DNA of 64,000 nt from Helicobacter_F equorum (GTDB lineage: Bacteria; Campylobacterota; Campylobacteria; Campylobacterales; Helicobacteraceae), in the NCBI RefSeq assembly GCF_042649585.1, contig NZ_JBHRZM010000002.1, forward strand, positions 124,001 through 188,000. The letters run 5' to 3'. Positions 63,771-64,000 of this stretch are shown here, piece after piece (the stretch's first letter is position 1; each line of letters starts with the position of its first letter). A model generated the notes under the pieces. The model was not told where the DNA came from, made no database searches, and was given only the letters and a program-made list of their open reading frames with translations. The position numbers and the translations under genes are program-made.

Positions 63771-64000
63771 AGTATCTTAAATGGTGCATTCACAACATCC
63801 TCGATAAAACTCACTTCTGTTTTTGGATTATCAAGACTACCAGAAACGACAATATTTGTTGTTACCTTGCCATCGTTACCTAGTATGATATAGCCTACAA
63901 TAGGAATATTTGAAATAATATTTGAGAGTGCTTTCATTGTGCTTGCTTTGAGAAATAAGTCTATGGTGGGCTCTTTAAGATTTACAATACCATTGCCCTT
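63716..64000 (-). CDS. AsmA-like (DUF3971/YhdP-type) protein, C-terminal fragment
   Basis: Open to the window edge on the reverse strand; about 95 codons are seen. GNGIVNLKEPTIDLFLKA, then LSNIISNIPIVGYIILG, VTTNIVVSGSLDNPKTEVSF and a Pro-Phe-Lys start of an amphipathic end (NAPFKILHRIF). The IPIVGYxxLG and G-LDNPK pattern is typical of the end of AsmA-like lipid-transport proteins. Membrane-bridging lipid movement is the family role. It converges with truA and overlaps it by 55 bp. Confidence 0.75.
   Translation of the reverse strand, partial: KGNGIVNLKEPTIDLFLKASTMKALSNIISNIPIVGYIILGNDGKVTTNIVVSGSLDNPKTEVSFIEDVVNAPFKILHRIFSPLDSIVDTLIEE

Noticed and set aside
1..64000. CRISPR array, tRNA, rRNA, tmRNA or insertion sequence
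   Set aside because: No regular spaced repeats, no cloverleaf or rRNA-like sequence and no transposase were seen in any gap.

Overview
The window is a dense, AT-rich chromosomal segment whose genes point to a Helicobacter of the enterohepatic type (Campylobacterota). The evidence is a membrane uptake-hydrogenase operon (hydABCDE), three porin-like outer-membrane proteins of the Helicobacter kind, an aminodeoxyfutalosine deaminase of the futalosine menaquinone route, extended -10 (TGnTATAAT) promoters, and gene blocks whose order agrees with what I remember of H. pylori: ccdA-pyrC'-amidohydrolase, rpsA-hypothetical-serA, nhaA-yajC-secD-secF and nrdB-pcm-lptF-truA. The species cannot be fixed from sequence alone.

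Layout. 1-3208: leftward surface-polysaccharide glycosyltransferases with two long poly-C tracts, a duplicated donor domain and a long perfect hairpin; this is the most unusual part. 3276-9564: feoB, an HdeD-like membrane protein, hemD, an outer-membrane protein, trmL and ftsW. 9565-10153: relic of an aldehyde dehydrogenase. 10154-15059: gltA, a CapA-like protein, pyrB and an outer-membrane protein. 15218-19329: hypC, a GT25 transferase, hypB, a TraF-like barrel protein and a low-molecular-weight phosphatase. 19392-23036: one reading frame joining an O-antigen-ligase-like membrane domain, a GT4 and a GT2 transferase. 23040-29024: hydABCDE, leftward. 29311-36930: phosphate transporter, CorC-like protein, the ADP-heptose operon gmhB-hldD-hldE-gmhA, and two small proteins. 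36931-37855: decayed DNA with a frameshifted lipoprotein gene. 37856-41786: efp, fba, a parvulin isomerase and a DEAD-box helicase, all leftward. 41942-63770: a long rightward run: ccdA, inactive pyrC', mscS, aminodeoxyfutalosine deaminase, cvfB-like, radical SAM, outer-membrane protein, AI-2E-type exporter, rpsA, serA, nhaA, yajC-secD-secF, nrdB, a nitrilase, pcm, a prepilin-peptidase-like protein, lptF-like and truA. The right edge cuts an AsmA-like gene.

How the parts work together. The gmhB-hldD-hldE-gmhA operon makes ADP-heptose for the lipopolysaccharide core; the GT9 transferase at the left edge probably uses such a heptose donor, and the GT4, GT25 and ligase-GT4-GT2 proteins would extend or attach surface glycans. 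HydA/B/C oxidise H2 into the menaquinone pool; HydD, HypB and HypC mature the enzyme, and the amidohydrolase helps make the quinone. No rRNA, tRNA, CRISPR array, insertion sequence or prophage was seen. The clearest candidate for undescribed biology is the left-edge locus: a glycosyltransferase with two tandem donor domains, each ending in a poly-G tract, with direct repeats placed so that recombination would restore a normal one-donor enzyme in frame. The ligase-GT4-GT2 fusion is second.
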